This document shows positions 23,199 through 35,107 of a DNA stretch of 64,000 nt, one piece after another. The stretch lies in contig NW_004454159.1 of the NCBI RefSeq assembly GCF_000283155.1, positions 22,920,003 to 22,984,002 of the forward strand, given 5' to 3'. The notes under the pieces are model-generated. The model ran no database searches. It saw only the letters and a program-made list of their open reading frames with translations, and was not told the origin of the DNA. The stretch is from Ceratotherium simum simum (taxonomy: Eukaryota; Chordata; Mammalia; Perissodactyla; Rhinocerotidae). A program made the translations under genes and the position numbers. The first letter of the stretch is position 1; each line of letters begins with the position of its first letter.

Positions 23199-23481
23199 GG
23201 GGCCGGTCCTGTGGCACAAGCAGTTAAGTGCGCGAGCTCTGCTGTGGCCTGGGGTTCACTGGTTCCGGGCCTGGCATTCCCCGGTTTGGAGCTCGGGCAC
23301 GAACAGGCGCACTGCTTGGCAAGCCATGCTGTGGCAGCTCCCATATAAAGTGGAGAAAGATGGGCACAGATGTTAGCCCAGGGCCAGTCTTCCTCAGCAA
23401 AAAGAAGAGGAGGATTGGCAGATGTTAGCATAGGGCTGATCGCCTCACAAAAAAAAAAAAAAAAAAATGAAAAAACAAAAC
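23199..23481 (+). mobile_element. ERE SINE, the only plus-strand copy, with target-site duplication
   Basis: Starts at the head 'ggggccggtcctgtggcaca', which carries a tRNA-like A box ('tggcacaagcagtt'), a decayed B box ('ggttccgggcc'), then 'catataaagtggagaaagat', two 'agatgttagc' blocks, and ends in about 19 A plus an A-rich extension. Flanks: 'gacgacacctgt' (23187-23198) and 'gaggacacctgt' (23482-23493), one mismatch. The internal pol III promoter could have driven its transcription when young. Open frames crossing it (23180-23506, 23228-23428) are by-products. Confidence 0.95.
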
Positions 23482-23493
23482 GAGGACACCTGT

Positions 23494-23890
23494 AGGGAAG
23501 GAACAATTTTAAATAGTATTTCCATTATACTTTTTTGTCTAGAGAAATACTTGTGTTATTGGAGAACATTTATTGGAATCTAGGTGTCCACTTACTCCTA
23601 AGAAGGAGGAAACCAGGACTTTTACAGATTTCTCTGTCTCAGTTCCAAATCTCTAGCTTTCAAAATGTGTCTGGGTTAAGCCTGGATACTAAGTGAAATG
23701 ATCACCTCTTACCACTAGGGGGCACTAATCAATCTTCAGGAGAATCGACTTCTCAGTACTGGGTCAAAAACACTTTGCCCAGCCGCAGAGGCAGTAGAAC
23801 ATTTATTGCATGAAAATCAGTCTCAGGTTCTAGCGTTATGCCATAGTGAACAGCTGTCATTGCTTAAAAATAGAAGGAAATGTGGGCTGG
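23494..23890. other. No feature recognised
   Basis: Short spacer between two EREs with no recognised gene or repeat. Confidence 0.45.
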
Positions 23891-23908
23891 CACCCCGACC
23901 CTAATCTT

Positions 23909-24140
23909 TTTTTTGTGTGTGTGAGGAAGATCAGCCCTGAGCTAACATCCATGCCAATCCTCCTCTTTCTGCTGAGGAAGACTGGCCTTGAGCTAACATC
24001 TGTGCTGATCTTCCTCCACTTTATGTGGGACGCCGCCACAGCATGGCCTGACAAGCGGTGCGTAGGTGAGCGCCTGGGATCTGAACCCGGGCAGCCAGCA
24101 GTAGAGCACGCACACTTAACCGCTAGGCCATGGGGCCAGC
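23909..24140 (-). mobile_element. ERE SINE with 18-base target-site duplication
   Basis: T-run, then 'gtgtgtgtgaggaagatcag', both 'gagctaacatc' blocks, 'cgccgccacagcatggcctg', reversed B box ('gggatctgaaccc') and reversed head ('tggggccagc'). Duplication: 23891-23908 and 24141-24158, one mismatch over 18 bases. High similarity to the consensus and the retained CpG-rich 'gacgccgcc' suggest a younger copy. Confidence 0.96.
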
Positions 24141-24189
24141 CACCCTGACCCTAATCTTGACTATAACCTGTTTCCCCTAGAAATAAGAG

Positions 24190-24362
24190 CAGAGGCTCTC
24201 AACTTTGGCTACACATTAGAATCACCTAGAAAGTTTTTCAAAAAGAGGTGGCACAGGTCCCATCCAGACCAGTTGAATCATAACGTTGAGGGGCAAGGCT
24301 GTGTTTTTTAAAGCTCACCAAGTGATTCTTTTTGCACGTAAGAGCTGTTGAAGTCATTGTTC
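24190..24362 (+). mobile_element. MER5-type hAT-Charlie MITE
   Basis: 'cagaggctctcaactttggc' and 'cacattagaatcacctagaa' at the left, with the matching inverted right half ('aaagctcaccaagtgattct'), are the palindromic arms of MER5. Non-autonomous DNA transposon, no coding capacity. The right terminus is decayed, so the end is approximate. Confidence 0.85.
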
Positions 24363-24369
24363 AGTCTCT

Positions 24370-25984
24370 GGTCTTAGCTCCTGGCTTTAGAGTCAATGGT
24401 TCTGAGCTGGGTTAGTTTTGTACATGTTACACGGTCCATTTTCTGGTTTGACTGAAACTTTCTAACCTGCCTTAGCTTTTGCCTTTTTGGCTGTGTGTGC
24501 TCTTTCTGGCCTGCTTGTGGAAATTTCTCTTGTCCTACAAAGCACAAATATGGTCAAATGCAGCCATCTGAGGAACATCTTTAATGGATGGAGTTTTTGC
24601 AACTGGAATTGAATTCAGGACTTTCAAATTCACAGTCTCCAAAGGGGACTTGACTAAGGATGTCTCTACCTATCTCTTTCTCTCTCTTTTACTTTTTTGT
24701 TGCTTATCTTCTCTTTGCCTCTGCACATTTGGTGTCACAGGGTCACATCTAGGGCCTCAAGATGCTTAACTCTCTTATTTTAATCCAAGGTAGGAATAAA
24801 TGCTGCACAGAGATTTTAAAGAATCCCAGAGAATGTCTTAGATGTTTTTCATTTTCTATAACTGATTTAATATGCAGCAGGGTTGCTGGGAAAGATGGGA
24901 GACAGGGAAAGGGAGAAGGCTTAAAACCTGTTCAACTTCCATTCTAATAGTACCTGTTGTAGACTCGGTGTTTTGGGGCAAATGCTAGGTGAGATTTCCC
25001 CAACTTCCTCCTTTTTTTCTCTGTAAGGAAACTTATGTGACTAAGGAGATGGAGTTGGGCCTTTGGATAAGCAGGCTCTTTCTGGTTCCTGATGACCTCT
25101 TATAACATGCTCGTTGGCCTATACACTATACTGCTGCTCAACAAGATGACCCTGCTCCTATCTGGCATTTTGCGGGCTTCCATGGCTGAAGTCTATAGTC
25201 CACACCGCTTGCCTCCTGTTGTAAAGATCTCACTCATGTTACACTTCTCAGCCTCAGGACTTCACTGGTCCACTGGATCTCTCAACAGTTCTCTGTCCAT
25301 TCACTGGGACATGTAGAACCTTCTGGATGCCCTGAACACTATATGCAGACTATAGGGAGCCATGAGGTTTGTCTCAGTCTCATCAATCTTGACACCTCTC
25401 TCTATTTGTGCCATTCTAGTACTCCTACCTCATATTGGATTTGGGGATCAGTCAAATGCCAGGCTTCTCCCAGAGTCTTAAAGCTTCACCCGGGCTACGC
25501 CTTGGGAATTGTGTAACTCGCCCTGATGTTCTCAGATTCCTTCATACTATCCATCTGTATGGATGGATACATACATACAGATGTATGTATGTACATACAT
25601 ACATCTTTGCTGACCAGATCTTCTCACATCTGTCTCCTCTTCTTGCATACCCTCAGGCCAGAATGAATGGGATTTCTACTTGTTTTTCTTTAGAGAGGCC
25701 TTCCTATTTTGTCACCCTCCTTCCTCCCAAGAACACTGAACCCTGTGGTTCAGTATTCTATAGATGAGCTGCAGGGTAAGATAAACTCATCTGATGATAA
25801 GAGAACACCTTCTGAAAAATATTTTTATCTGTCACATGCACATTCTTGAAAATCACATTTCTCCTTGAGCCCTGATGGCTAAGACACCTGGAGCTAGCAG
25901 ATGTTCTTTATGTTTTTTTTCCCCTCCCTGGGGTTTGTAACCCTGACTCGAACACCATAAGAAATTAGCACCAATATTTTCATA
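24370..25984. other. Unclassified segment, moderately balanced composition
   Basis: Less AT-rich than the surroundings. Contains the longest uninterrupted non-LINE plus frame in this part (25435-25767, 110 aa), which I do not recognise and which runs through a TATG/CATA microsatellite. An unrecognised LTR or ERV-derived sequence is possible, but no retroviral motif was seen. Confidence 0.4.
25580..25605. repeat. Perfect 26-base palindrome in a TATG/CATA repeat
   Basis: 'gatgtatgtatgt' followed immediately by its reverse complement, with no spacer. It is preceded by 'gatacatacatacag', which extends the inverted symmetry imperfectly. Could extrude as a cruciform. Confidence 0.95.
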
Positions 25985-26235
25985 TAAATAATTCAGCAAA
26001 TATATTGAATTCTTTCTATATATCAAGCATTATTTTTAAAAGAAGATTATTAAACAGTGATTAAGAGTAAGTTGGTCAAAGAAAGCAGAAGGCACTCTAG
26101 TTAAACAACATAAGTGAAGTGACTGGCAGTTGAAGAGAAGGTGTCCTTGGTTCTGCAGAATACAGTGTTCCTATGCCTGGGTAACTCATAGTCTAGATGG
26201 CCAGGGACATATTTTATTTATTTAATAGGTGAATG
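25985..26235 (-). mobile_element. Possible L2 3' end, antisense
   Basis: 'attcagcaaatatattgaat' followed by 'ctatatatcaagcatt', and further on 'gtaactcatagtctagatgg', follow the order of the reversed L2 3' end at low identity. Confidence 0.45.
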
Positions 26236-26847
26236 GTCTAAAGAGGCTAGTTATAAAGTTTTAGGGAAGCCTACATGAAAAAGTGACTAATTCTGCTTGG
26301 GGCAGTTTAGAGTTAACGACTTCTTGGAAACTTGAATAATGAACTTATTTCTGCCTTAAGCAAGGCAATTTTAGTCAGCATAGCATGACCGGTTTTGCTT
26401 ACAAGCATTTACTCAGGCTCAACTTGTGTTTCTTGGCTGTTGTTAAGTAGGCAGAACTGTATTCATCATCATTCAGACCTGAAACACCACATATCTCACA
26501 CTCGGGCGCTCAGTTTGTTAAAGTGATTTTTGTGTGAATTGGAAAAAATCAGGGCAGGAACTCAAGGACAACTTAATATGAAGAATATAGTTCTATTGGA
26601 AATTTAGTCAAATATATTACGCTTTCTATAATTTTAATAAAATTATCATTAAGAAGGTTATGCTACTTAAAAATTTAAAAGTCATTTAGGAAAGTGCTAT
26701 GTGTGAGAAAAGTCTGGACCAGGAGAAAAGATGGGACAAACAGTGCTAATTCTTATCAATATCTCTGTTTCTTCTCTCCTTTTGGGCATACAGACCACAT
26801 TTCCAAATTTGTCTTTCATTTACATATAGCTGTCTGACTGAGTTCTG

Positions 26848-26945
26848 ACCATGATCACATAAGAAATAAGTGGCGAAGCTAAGATTCGAACCCAGGTTTT
26901 CTGGCTTCTGTTTCCTTGCTCTTAATCAACTAATCCTATTTCTAG
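26848..26945 (+). mobile_element. MIR SINE 3' half, sense
   Basis: 'gatcacataagaaataagtg', 'cgaagctaagattcgaaccc', 'ttgctcttaatcaactaat' match the MIR consensus around its well-conserved 'GGGATTCGAACCCAGG' segment. Confidence 0.85.
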
Positions 26946-26959
26946 CCCTTATCAAGTAT

Positions 26960-27850
26960 AGAATGATTAAGGCATTGAAGGTAGGTCGGTGAGCCTGGGT
27001 CCCAGGAGATAAGAAAAAGGAGGAGGATAGGAGATGAAGTTGGGATCATGTAGAGCCATTTAGGCCATAAAAAGTTGGGATTTTATTATAAGAGCAATAA
27101 GAAACTACATGTGGGTTTTAAGTAGACTAGTGATAAAAATATCATTTATGATTTTAAAATATCTTTCTGCTATGTGGCAAATGGATTACATGAGAGTAAG
27201 AGAACTATTACAATTGCCAATATAAAAGATGATAATAGCTTAGACAAAAGTGGCATGTAAAAAAATGGAAAGAAATGATTGGATTCATTTATATGTTGAA
27301 GATAGAGCCAATAAGGCTTTCTGTTGGATGAGATAGATGCTGGGAAGGAAAAGACAACATCAGGGATAATAACTAAGATTTTAGCTTTAAGCAGAAGGGA
27401 TAGGTAGTGGTGCAATTTACTCCAATGGTAAAAATTGAGGGAAGAATAGTTTAGGGTTAAAATCAATAGTTCTATTTTGAACATGATATATTTAAGAAGC
27501 CTAGCATAAATATCCAATTAGAAATGTATGCATCTGGAGTTTTTCAAAGAGATTGAGCCTGGAGGTGTCCATTTGGGTGTAGTTAGCACTGAGAGGGAAG
27601 TTTAAGTCATTGGGCTGAATGAGATTAGCTGCAAAGAGTCTTCCAACAAAGAATGGTTAAGCGGAGACAGTTTGAACAGAAATAGTGCAACTTGCAAAAG
27701 AAACTGGTAAAGAGAGGTTGGAGAGGAAAGAGAAAAGGTAGGAGAGTTTAAATGGAAGTAAGCCTTTCAAGGAGGAAGGAGTAGTCATAACAAATGCTCC
27801 TGATTTTTCAATTAAAATGAAGGCATAGATGTGACCAATGGCATCAAAGA
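26960..27850 (-). mobile_element. L2 fragment from the reverse-transcriptase region, antisense
   Basis: The plus strand carries the reversed L2 order: 'ttgggattttattataagag', 'gtgggttttaagtagactag', 'tctttctgctatgtggcaaa', 'atgttgaagatagagcc', 'ttttgaacatgatatattta', and at 27768 'tttcaaggaggaaggagtag', corresponding to the RT motif A segment of the LINE2 ORF2. Substitutions are heavy and the frame is destroyed. Coding-region L2 pieces are rarer than L2 tails. An antisense L1 abuts it at 27865. Confidence 0.75.
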
Positions 27851-28564
27851 AGACATTTTGATAATGTATTTTTATATATATTTTCAAAAATTTATTGAGG
27901 TAAAATTGACATAAAATAAATAAACTTCTCATATTTAAAATGTAATAGACTTTTTGAAAATTTTGACGTAAGTATACATTCATGAAGCCATCCTCAGGAT
28001 CAAGATAATTAACACATCCGTCACCTTGAAGAGTTTTTTTCCCCTTTGTAGCCCTTCCCTCCTATTCCTTCCTAATTCCCTCCTTTTGTCCCCAGCCAAC
28101 CACTTATCTGCATTCTGTCACTATGTATTATTTGATTTTCTATAATTTTATATAAAAGTAATCATAGTATGAATTACTTTTTTCCTGACTTCTCTTACTC
28201 GACAAAATTTGAGAGTCATCCATGCTGATGTGTATCAATATTTCATCTGCTTTTATTGTTTAGTAGTAATCTATTGTATGAATATTCTACAGTTGTTTAT
28301 CCATTCACTTGTTGAAGGACAGATGGGTTGTTTCCACTTCTGTCTACTGAAATTAAAGCTTCTGTGAAGATTTGTGTGGAAGTCCATAGGTGGATAATAT
28401 GACATGTTGAACAGCTTAAAAACCTGACACACTATTTTCCTTTCATGGCCCATAACATTGGTGTCATATTCAAGAAATCTTTGCATAACCCAAAGTTGTC
28501 TTCTAGAAGTTTCATAGTTTTAAGTTTTACATTTAGTTCTATGATTCATTTTGAATTAACTTTT

Positions 28565-28804
28565 TTTTTTTTGGTGAGGAAGATCAGCCCTGGGCTAACA
28601 TCAAATGCCAATCCTCCTTTTTTTGCTGAGGAAGATTGGCCCTGGGCTAACATCCACGCCCATCTTCCTCTCATTTATATGGGATGCCACCACAGCATGG
28701 CTTGACAAGCAGTGCGTTGGTGCACGCCCAGGATCCAAACCTGCGAACCTTGGGCTGCCGAAGCAGAGCGCACACACTTAACTGCTGCACCACTGGGCTG
28801 GCCC
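28565..28804 (-). mobile_element. ERE SINE inside L1, with target-site duplication
   Basis: T-run, 'ggtgaggaagatcagccctg', two 'gggctaacatc' blocks, 'gatgccaccacagcatggct', reversed B box region ('aggatccaaacc') and reversed head. Duplication 'tgaattaactttt' at 28552-28564 and 28805-28817, perfect. The duplicated bases are L1 sequence, proving insertion after the L1. Confidence 0.96.
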
Positions 28805-29925
28805 TGAATTAACTTTTGAATATGGTGTGGAGTATGAGTTAAACACTTCTCTGCATATGGATATCCAATTGTTCTAGCACAATTTTTTGAAAATACTGTC
28901 TGTTTGCCGCTGAATTGCCTGGAGATCTTTGTCATAAATTAGTTGTCCGGGTATGTGTGGATCTTTTCTTGGCTTTCTATTGTGTTTCATTGAAATATGT
29001 GTCTATCTTGACTCCAATATCATACTGTCATGATTATCGTAGCTTAATAATAAGTCTTGACATCAAGTAGCATTTGTCCTCAAACTTTGTTTTTTTCTCA
29101 AATTTATTTTATCCTTAATAATTCCACATGAATTTTAGAACAAGTAAATTGATTTGTGCAAAAATGCCTGATAAGATTTTAATTGGGCTTCTGTTGAATC
29201 TATGGAGCAGTTTGGGAAGAATTGACATGTTAACAATATGGTGACTGCCAACCTATAAACACAGCATCTCTCTCGATTTCTTTAGATCTGCTTTACATTC
29301 TGTCAGCAGTCTTTTGTAGTTTTGAATATACCATTTTCCCCATCTTTTGCTAAATTTATCTTAAGTATCTCAAATTTATGAAGCTATTATAAATTGTTTT
29401 GTATTACATTTTACTTTCCAATTGCTTGTGGCCAGTATCTAGAAATACTGTTGTTTTCTATGTATTGAGCTTGTAACTTGTCACTGAAATCACTTATTAA
29501 TTCTAGTAGAATGTTTGTATTCTGTAGGATTTTCTACATAGATGATCATGTCATCTGAAAATAATAGCAACTTTATTTCTTCCTTTCCAGTCTGGTTGCA
29601 TTTTATTTTTTTATCTTGCCTGATGGCTCCGGCTAGTACCTCCAGTACAATGTTTAAAAGAAGTGATGAGGGCAGACATCCTCATCTCTTTTCTGCACTT
29701 GAGAAGTAAACTTTAGGACTTGACTGTTAAATATGATGTTAGCTGTAGGTTTTCATAGGTTCTTTTCATCCATTTGAGGAAATTCCCTTCTGTTCTTACT
29801 TTGCTGTGAATTTTTATCACCAATCGATGTTGGATTTTGTCAAGTGCTTTTTCTGCCTCTATTGAGAGATCATATGGTTTTCTTTTTTAATTTTTTAGTA
29901 TGGTATATTACATTAATTAGTTTTT

Positions 29926-30168
29926 TGTGTGTGTGTGAGGAAGATCAGCACTGAGCTAACATCTGATGCTAATCCTCCTCTTTTTTGCTGAGGAAGATTG
30001 GCCCTGAGATAGCATCTGTGCCCTTCTTCCTCTACTTTATATGGGACATCACCACAGCATGGCTCTACAAGCAGTACATCAATGCGTGACCGGGGTCCAA
30101 GCCAGCGAACCCCAGGCGGCTGCAGCGGAGCACGAGCACTTAACTGCTTGTGCCACCGGGCCAGCTCC
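29926..30168 (-). mobile_element. ERE SINE inside L1, with target-site duplication
   Basis: Short T-run then a (TG)n tract, 'gaggaagatcagcactgagc', second block, 'tatgggacatcaccacagca' and the reversed head 'caccgggccagctcc'. Duplication 'acattaattagttttt' at 29910-29925 and 30169-30184. The TG tract between T-run and body is shared with the copy at 23909. Confidence 0.95.
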
Positions 30169-31269
30169 ACATTAATTAGTTTTTAATGTTAAACAAGCCT
30201 TTTGTTCCTGGAATAAACTCCATTTAGTCATGAAGTTTCATCCTTTTTATATATGGAATATTTGACTTGCTGAATTTTTGTTAATCATTTTTACATCTGT
30301 GTTTATGAGGGATATGTATTGGAATTTTTATATTCTTATATTATTCTCTGATTTTAATATCATAGAAATGCTGGCCTCATAGAATGAACTAGGAAATATT
30401 ACCTCCTCTTCAATTATCTGTAAGAGTTTGTTTAACAATTGCATTATTTTTTCCTTAAGTATTTAGCAGAATACACCAGTAAAGTCATCCGGGCCAGAAT
30501 GTATTTGGGGAAGTGGAGGTGAGTGGGAGGAGAAAGTTTTAACTAAAAATTTGATTTCCTTGATAGATATAGGGTTATTCAGTTATCTACTTGCTCCTGA
30601 GTGAGCTTTCCTAATTTGTGTCACTAAAGAAATTAATCCATTTTGTCTAAATTGCCAAATTTATTGGCATAAATTTGCTCATAATTTTTCCTTATTATCT
30701 TTTTTAATAACTATAGTATCTTTAGTGATGTCACCTCTCTCATTCCTGGTATTAGTAATCTGTAACTTTTTTTTTTTCCTGATTTATCTGGTTAGAGGTG
30801 ATTTTCCTTCTAAGTATTGGTTTAATTACATAACCCAAATTTTAACATATTGTGTTACCATTTTCATTCCGATCAAAATATTTTGTAGTTTTCCTTTTGA
30901 GATGGGTTATTTAGAAGTATGATATTTGATTTTATATTTTTTACAGTCTTTCAGATATCTTTCTGTAATTTCCTACTTAAGTTCACTGTGGACAGAAAAT
31001 GTATTTCAAATGACTTCAGTCCTTTTAAATGTATATGTGTTTTCTCATTTATTTGGTCTCTTTTTGTGCACATGGAAAAAAATGTTTTCTGTTGTTGGGT
31101 GTTCTATAAATGTTAGTTAGATCTAGTTGGTGGATATTATTGTTCAGTTCTTCTATCTCTTTATTGATTTTATGTCTAATTGTTCACTCAGTTATTGGCA
31201 GAGGGGGTATTGAAATCTTTGATTGTAATTCTGTATTTGTCTATTTCTCCTTGCAGTTATACCAGTTTA

Positions 31270-34200
31270 CGCTTATGTGGACAGAAGTAGCTGTGGAAAT
31301 ATGTATTAGAATGTTATCTGAGTGCTCAAGACACGAGGCAGACTGAGATTCAGGAGATTAACAAAATGTGGAATGAATGGAGTGGCAGAGGGGTAAAGTC
31401 TGTTGTCAAGGACTTTAGGAAACCTGGATATTTTGAAAAATAAGATGAGAGTTTTTCCAAAATAATGCCACCCATCTTACTTCAAGGCCTTGAGGTATGC
31501 ATGCAGTGCATGCAAAAATGCCACCATTAGAAAGCACTGAAGAGAAAGAGGTAAGCTCAGGGCATAGACTAGTGCACAACAACTGCAGAGCCCGTATGCA
31601 TCCTCTAAAGAAAAAAAAAAATCTATGTAATTTTTCATATGTATGTGAATGAGTATATATATCAATATATTCATATAATTCAATATATTGATATTGTGTG
31701 TGTAATTTTTCTGGAAGTTTGCCAACATGGTCTGTAACTCCTACTTTTCAGTAGAGGAAAATGGAATCCAGGCAAATTTTATATAAGAGTCTAGATCTTT
31801 CTACTGTGATAACTTATTTCTGTGTATCTTTAGAGCACTGCCAAAATCACATTAAGATCTAAAACCATCAGTTCATAATTAAGGGTATGTACCTCTTAAG
31901 AGAGGGAGAGCTCAGGTGTTATTTTTATATTAGTGCTATCTTTGTCATAATGGTGTTCGGATAATTCAAGGTTTATTAAATGAGTAGGGAAGCTTTGATC
32001 TTTTTCTGGGTTTTGAAATTTTAAAAAATTCTTGTAGCCCCAGAGCTCTTTTTTAGGGTTGGGGGGACATGGGTGGAGAAATAATTCTTTGATTATATTT
32101 TCAGATCTTATTCTCAAGACCATTTCATTTCCACAGCATCTAGCTAAATACCCATATCTAACAGATATTTCTAGTAGGTCTGCTGGCCTGAAGAATGTTC
32201 TCCTTTTTTCGTTGTCTAATACAGAGACTATAAGAAGATAAGGTGGTTTTTTTTTGGTATAATTTGAAAGAACCTATCATATTTTCCTCACAAAATGTGT
32301 AATCCCCAGAGAACACTTCTTCTCAGTGTTGTTGTTTTTTATTCCATCCTAATTTACACTGTCTTCGTATCTCAAAATAAAAGTCCACTCTTACTCATCC
32401 TCTTTCTCCCCTGGCTATGATGGATTCCTAAAATTTACTGCTTCTAAATGTACACCAAAAGAGATGTAATGCTAGACGGGTCTGAAGGGAGAGAGTGTTC
32501 ATATCACCTCAAAAGGCATATCTACTGCAAAGAAGTGGGTGCAGATTTTTATTTTTTTAGTAACCTGAGATGGTAATCTCAAGATCCCTGGGCACATATA
32601 AGATTTCTACTATTTCCTGTCTATTAGACCATGTTTCTGTATTTCAAAGGTCAGGTCCTTAGAGTGTTGCTAATTATTTTTCAAAATGATCCATCTGTAC
32701 CTATGTTAAATTCTTCTTAAAATTTAGCATATGATTAGATCTAATGTAATAAATATATTTTCCAGTGCCGTATTTTGTGACTTCTACATGTATTTCAACA
32801 GCAAATATGAGAGGATGAAGGAGATGAATCTAGCTGGCAGAAAAAAAAATCTTAAACTAGGAGCTCCTAGTTTCAACATTTCTATTTTTATTTTGTTTAT
32901 TTGGGGAAGATTCCTCAAGTTTTAGAATAAGGATTATACTTAGTATCAAACTAAATAATAATACATATGTTTGTTTAACTTCTTACAGACATATAGGAAG
33001 ATTTAATGAAGAATCTAGAATTTATTGTTGGGCTCTGCTTCCAATTCTCTTTCCACTTACTATTGAAAGTGCCGTTAAGTATTCTTATTACTGTCACGTG
33101 GAAATGATATATGTCGGACACACGTAGACTATAAGCAAGTCCAAACCAGAAACAATTCCTGAGAATGTTTTTAATTCAGGGCCACTAAAGATACAAGATT
33201 ATTTCCTGCTCAGATTATATGACCATGATGAGATAGTTGGTGTTGGTGTTTTTGCATAAACAACACTGGTATGAATTTCTTTAATTTTGGAAAAAGGATC
33301 TGAGAAGAAGAACTATAGTAATGGCTTACTATGTATTTCCTGGTTGGTTAAAACATATCTAAAATTGACTGCAATGTATCTAACACGTCACAATCTCGCT
33401 TGTTTAATCACCCCTTCCTCCACATGCAGGCCTGGTCTTCCTGGTTTATTATGCCATTCTGCTGACAGTAATGCTCTGAGACATTTAATAGTGGCAGGGT
33501 TTTTTAAATCTCTCTGTATATACAAAGCTGCAAAATTCTACTGCCTATGTTTTTGTGTTCTAAATGCTGTTGCTATTCTACTTCATTTCCCTTTCACCTT
33601 TTATCCCTTTCTCTTATCTGCTTTTTTTGGACATCTGAGCCCAGTAATATATTGCTGAGTGATTGAGTGAAAGAGACACCTCTCTCGGGAAGAAATTTTT
33701 ATTTTTGTAACTACATTGGGCTCAGTTTCCTGATGCTACTCACTTAAGTTTTTATTAAAATCTGTTTCCTCTTGAGCCGTTTTCTTGATCTATTCCCCAA
33801 GGCTCTTCTTTGGTCAACTATTCTGTAAAATAGGATTCTATGAGACTCCATTACGATTTCACAGACATAGGGTTGATGACCTAATTGGATACATGAATGT
33901 GTTTGAAATGGTCATTTCTACTCTAATTTTCTCAGAATTGTTTATAGAAACAATATAATGTGAGTAAATATTGTCCTTTCTTGTCAATGAGACATCAGTG
34001 CTTCCATATTTATCTTAAAACAAAAACCAAACAGACTTTCCCTGTCTCCCAGAGTGTGGAACTATTCAAGGATTCATTCATATTTCTTGTTTTAAAGGAG
34101 TCAGTTCTCTGAAGGAAGAAATCAGCAACAGTAGGGGAACCTACGTTTAAGTAAATTCTGAGCTCTTTTCCTACACATTTTGATTTTCAAACTGAACCAA

Positions 34201-35107
34201 TCTGAGAATATCCGCTAGGCACTATAACTGGAAACTGAGAAGAAAAAAACAAAAACAGAAATTGTAAGAACAGGCAGAATGTCTTGCTTTGTGGTTTGAT
34301 TTAATCCCTGTGTAATTGAACTCCTTTGGTAGACATGCGAGAATACTGCCAAAAGTATTCCTAAGATGATAAGTTCCAACTGTGGAATTATCCAGTACAA
34401 TAAACGTGAGTCTCATTAAATTTGAGCAAATTGTAGTAAGCACACTTTTTAAAATTCTAGGTTTTCCTATGGTGATAATTCATTTCTCTAGCACACTGAT
34501 CAAAGTCCCCAAATATATTGTTGTTTGTAAGCCAAATTCTCCTTTTCTCGCTTACTGATTTTGTCCTGAAGGTAGAGCTCAAAATGGGCCAGGATGACTC
34601 TACACGATTTTAAGCTTATATTGGTCAGAGTTCCAAACTGTTCATTTACTGGGAATAGTAAATGATAAACAAACAGATTGGCAAGTGAGTGTTTGTTTAC
34701 GTGCACTCACGAAAACATTAACAGATACACTGTGGTCGAGACCAAGGATTTTTCAACACTGGGCAGCTCTTGAAAGCCTGAGGCCATATCTGTGCTGTCA
34801 AAGCACAGCTTGGTAGGCACAAATATGAGACTATTGCAAGCTTTTGATCCAGACATAGTGGATTATTTACAAGAAACCCAGGCATATTATTTTCTGCTAC
34901 CTATGGGGAAAACCTGTTTTTTTTTCCTGACTTACTTTTGCATGATACAGTGGCTTCAGTGCAAGTTTAGACAAAACAGGCAAGGCATTTAGATGGAAAA
35001 ACAGCATCTGCGTTTTGAGGGATATGAGGAAGGTGTCCCTCTATCTCCCATTATAAAATATAGAGCTCTTTTGTTATTACTAATTAAATGTCTAACATTC
35101 ACACATT
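31270..35107. other. Repeat-poor stretch, no gene recognised
   Basis: About 3.8 kb without a confident repeat. The longest plus frame (33287-33658, 123 aa) opens at a TTG rather than ATG and its protein (Cys- and Leu-rich, 'PGLPGLLCHSADSNALRH') is not recognised; I treat it as chance. An A-run lies at 31608-31620 and an AT inverted repeat at 31659-31694. Confidence 0.45.
31659..31694. repeat. AT inverted repeat (13-base arms, 10-base loop)
   Basis: Left arm 'atatcaatatatt' (31659-31671) and right arm 'aatatattgatat' (31682-31694) are exact reverse complements. All A/T except one C/G per arm. Confidence 0.9.

Larger units (their letters stand above)
27865..31265 (-). mobile_element. Old L1M, antisense, about 2.9 kb, carrying two EREs
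   Basis: Starts with a reversed 3' UTR ('aaatttattgaggtaaaatt', 'atacattcatgaagccatcc'). It runs back through the ORF2 C-terminus ('tttatccattcacttgttga'), an apparent internal loss near 28420, the RT region ('gttggattttgtcaagtgct', 'cctgatggctccggctagta') and on toward the endonuclease ('gttgggtgttctataaatgt' near 31095). EREs interrupt it at 28565-28804 and 29926-30168. Numerous stops. It fades near 31265 ('cttgcagttataccagttta'). Confidence 0.88.

Noticed and set aside
23180..23506. 108-aa minus open frame
   Set aside because: It runs through the antisense of an ERE SINE and its poly-A tail (the Phe run), so it is repeat-derived.
27170..27517. 115-aa minus open frame
   Set aside because: It lies in the L2 fragment but I could not read LINE2 RT residues in this frame, so it is treated as a by-product of nucleotide-level L2 similarity.
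33287..33658. 123-aa plus open frame in a repeat-poor region
   Set aside because: It opens with TTG rather than ATG, its protein is not recognisable, and nothing around it looks like a promoter, splice signals or a polyadenylation site. Frames of this length occur by chance in 64 kb.
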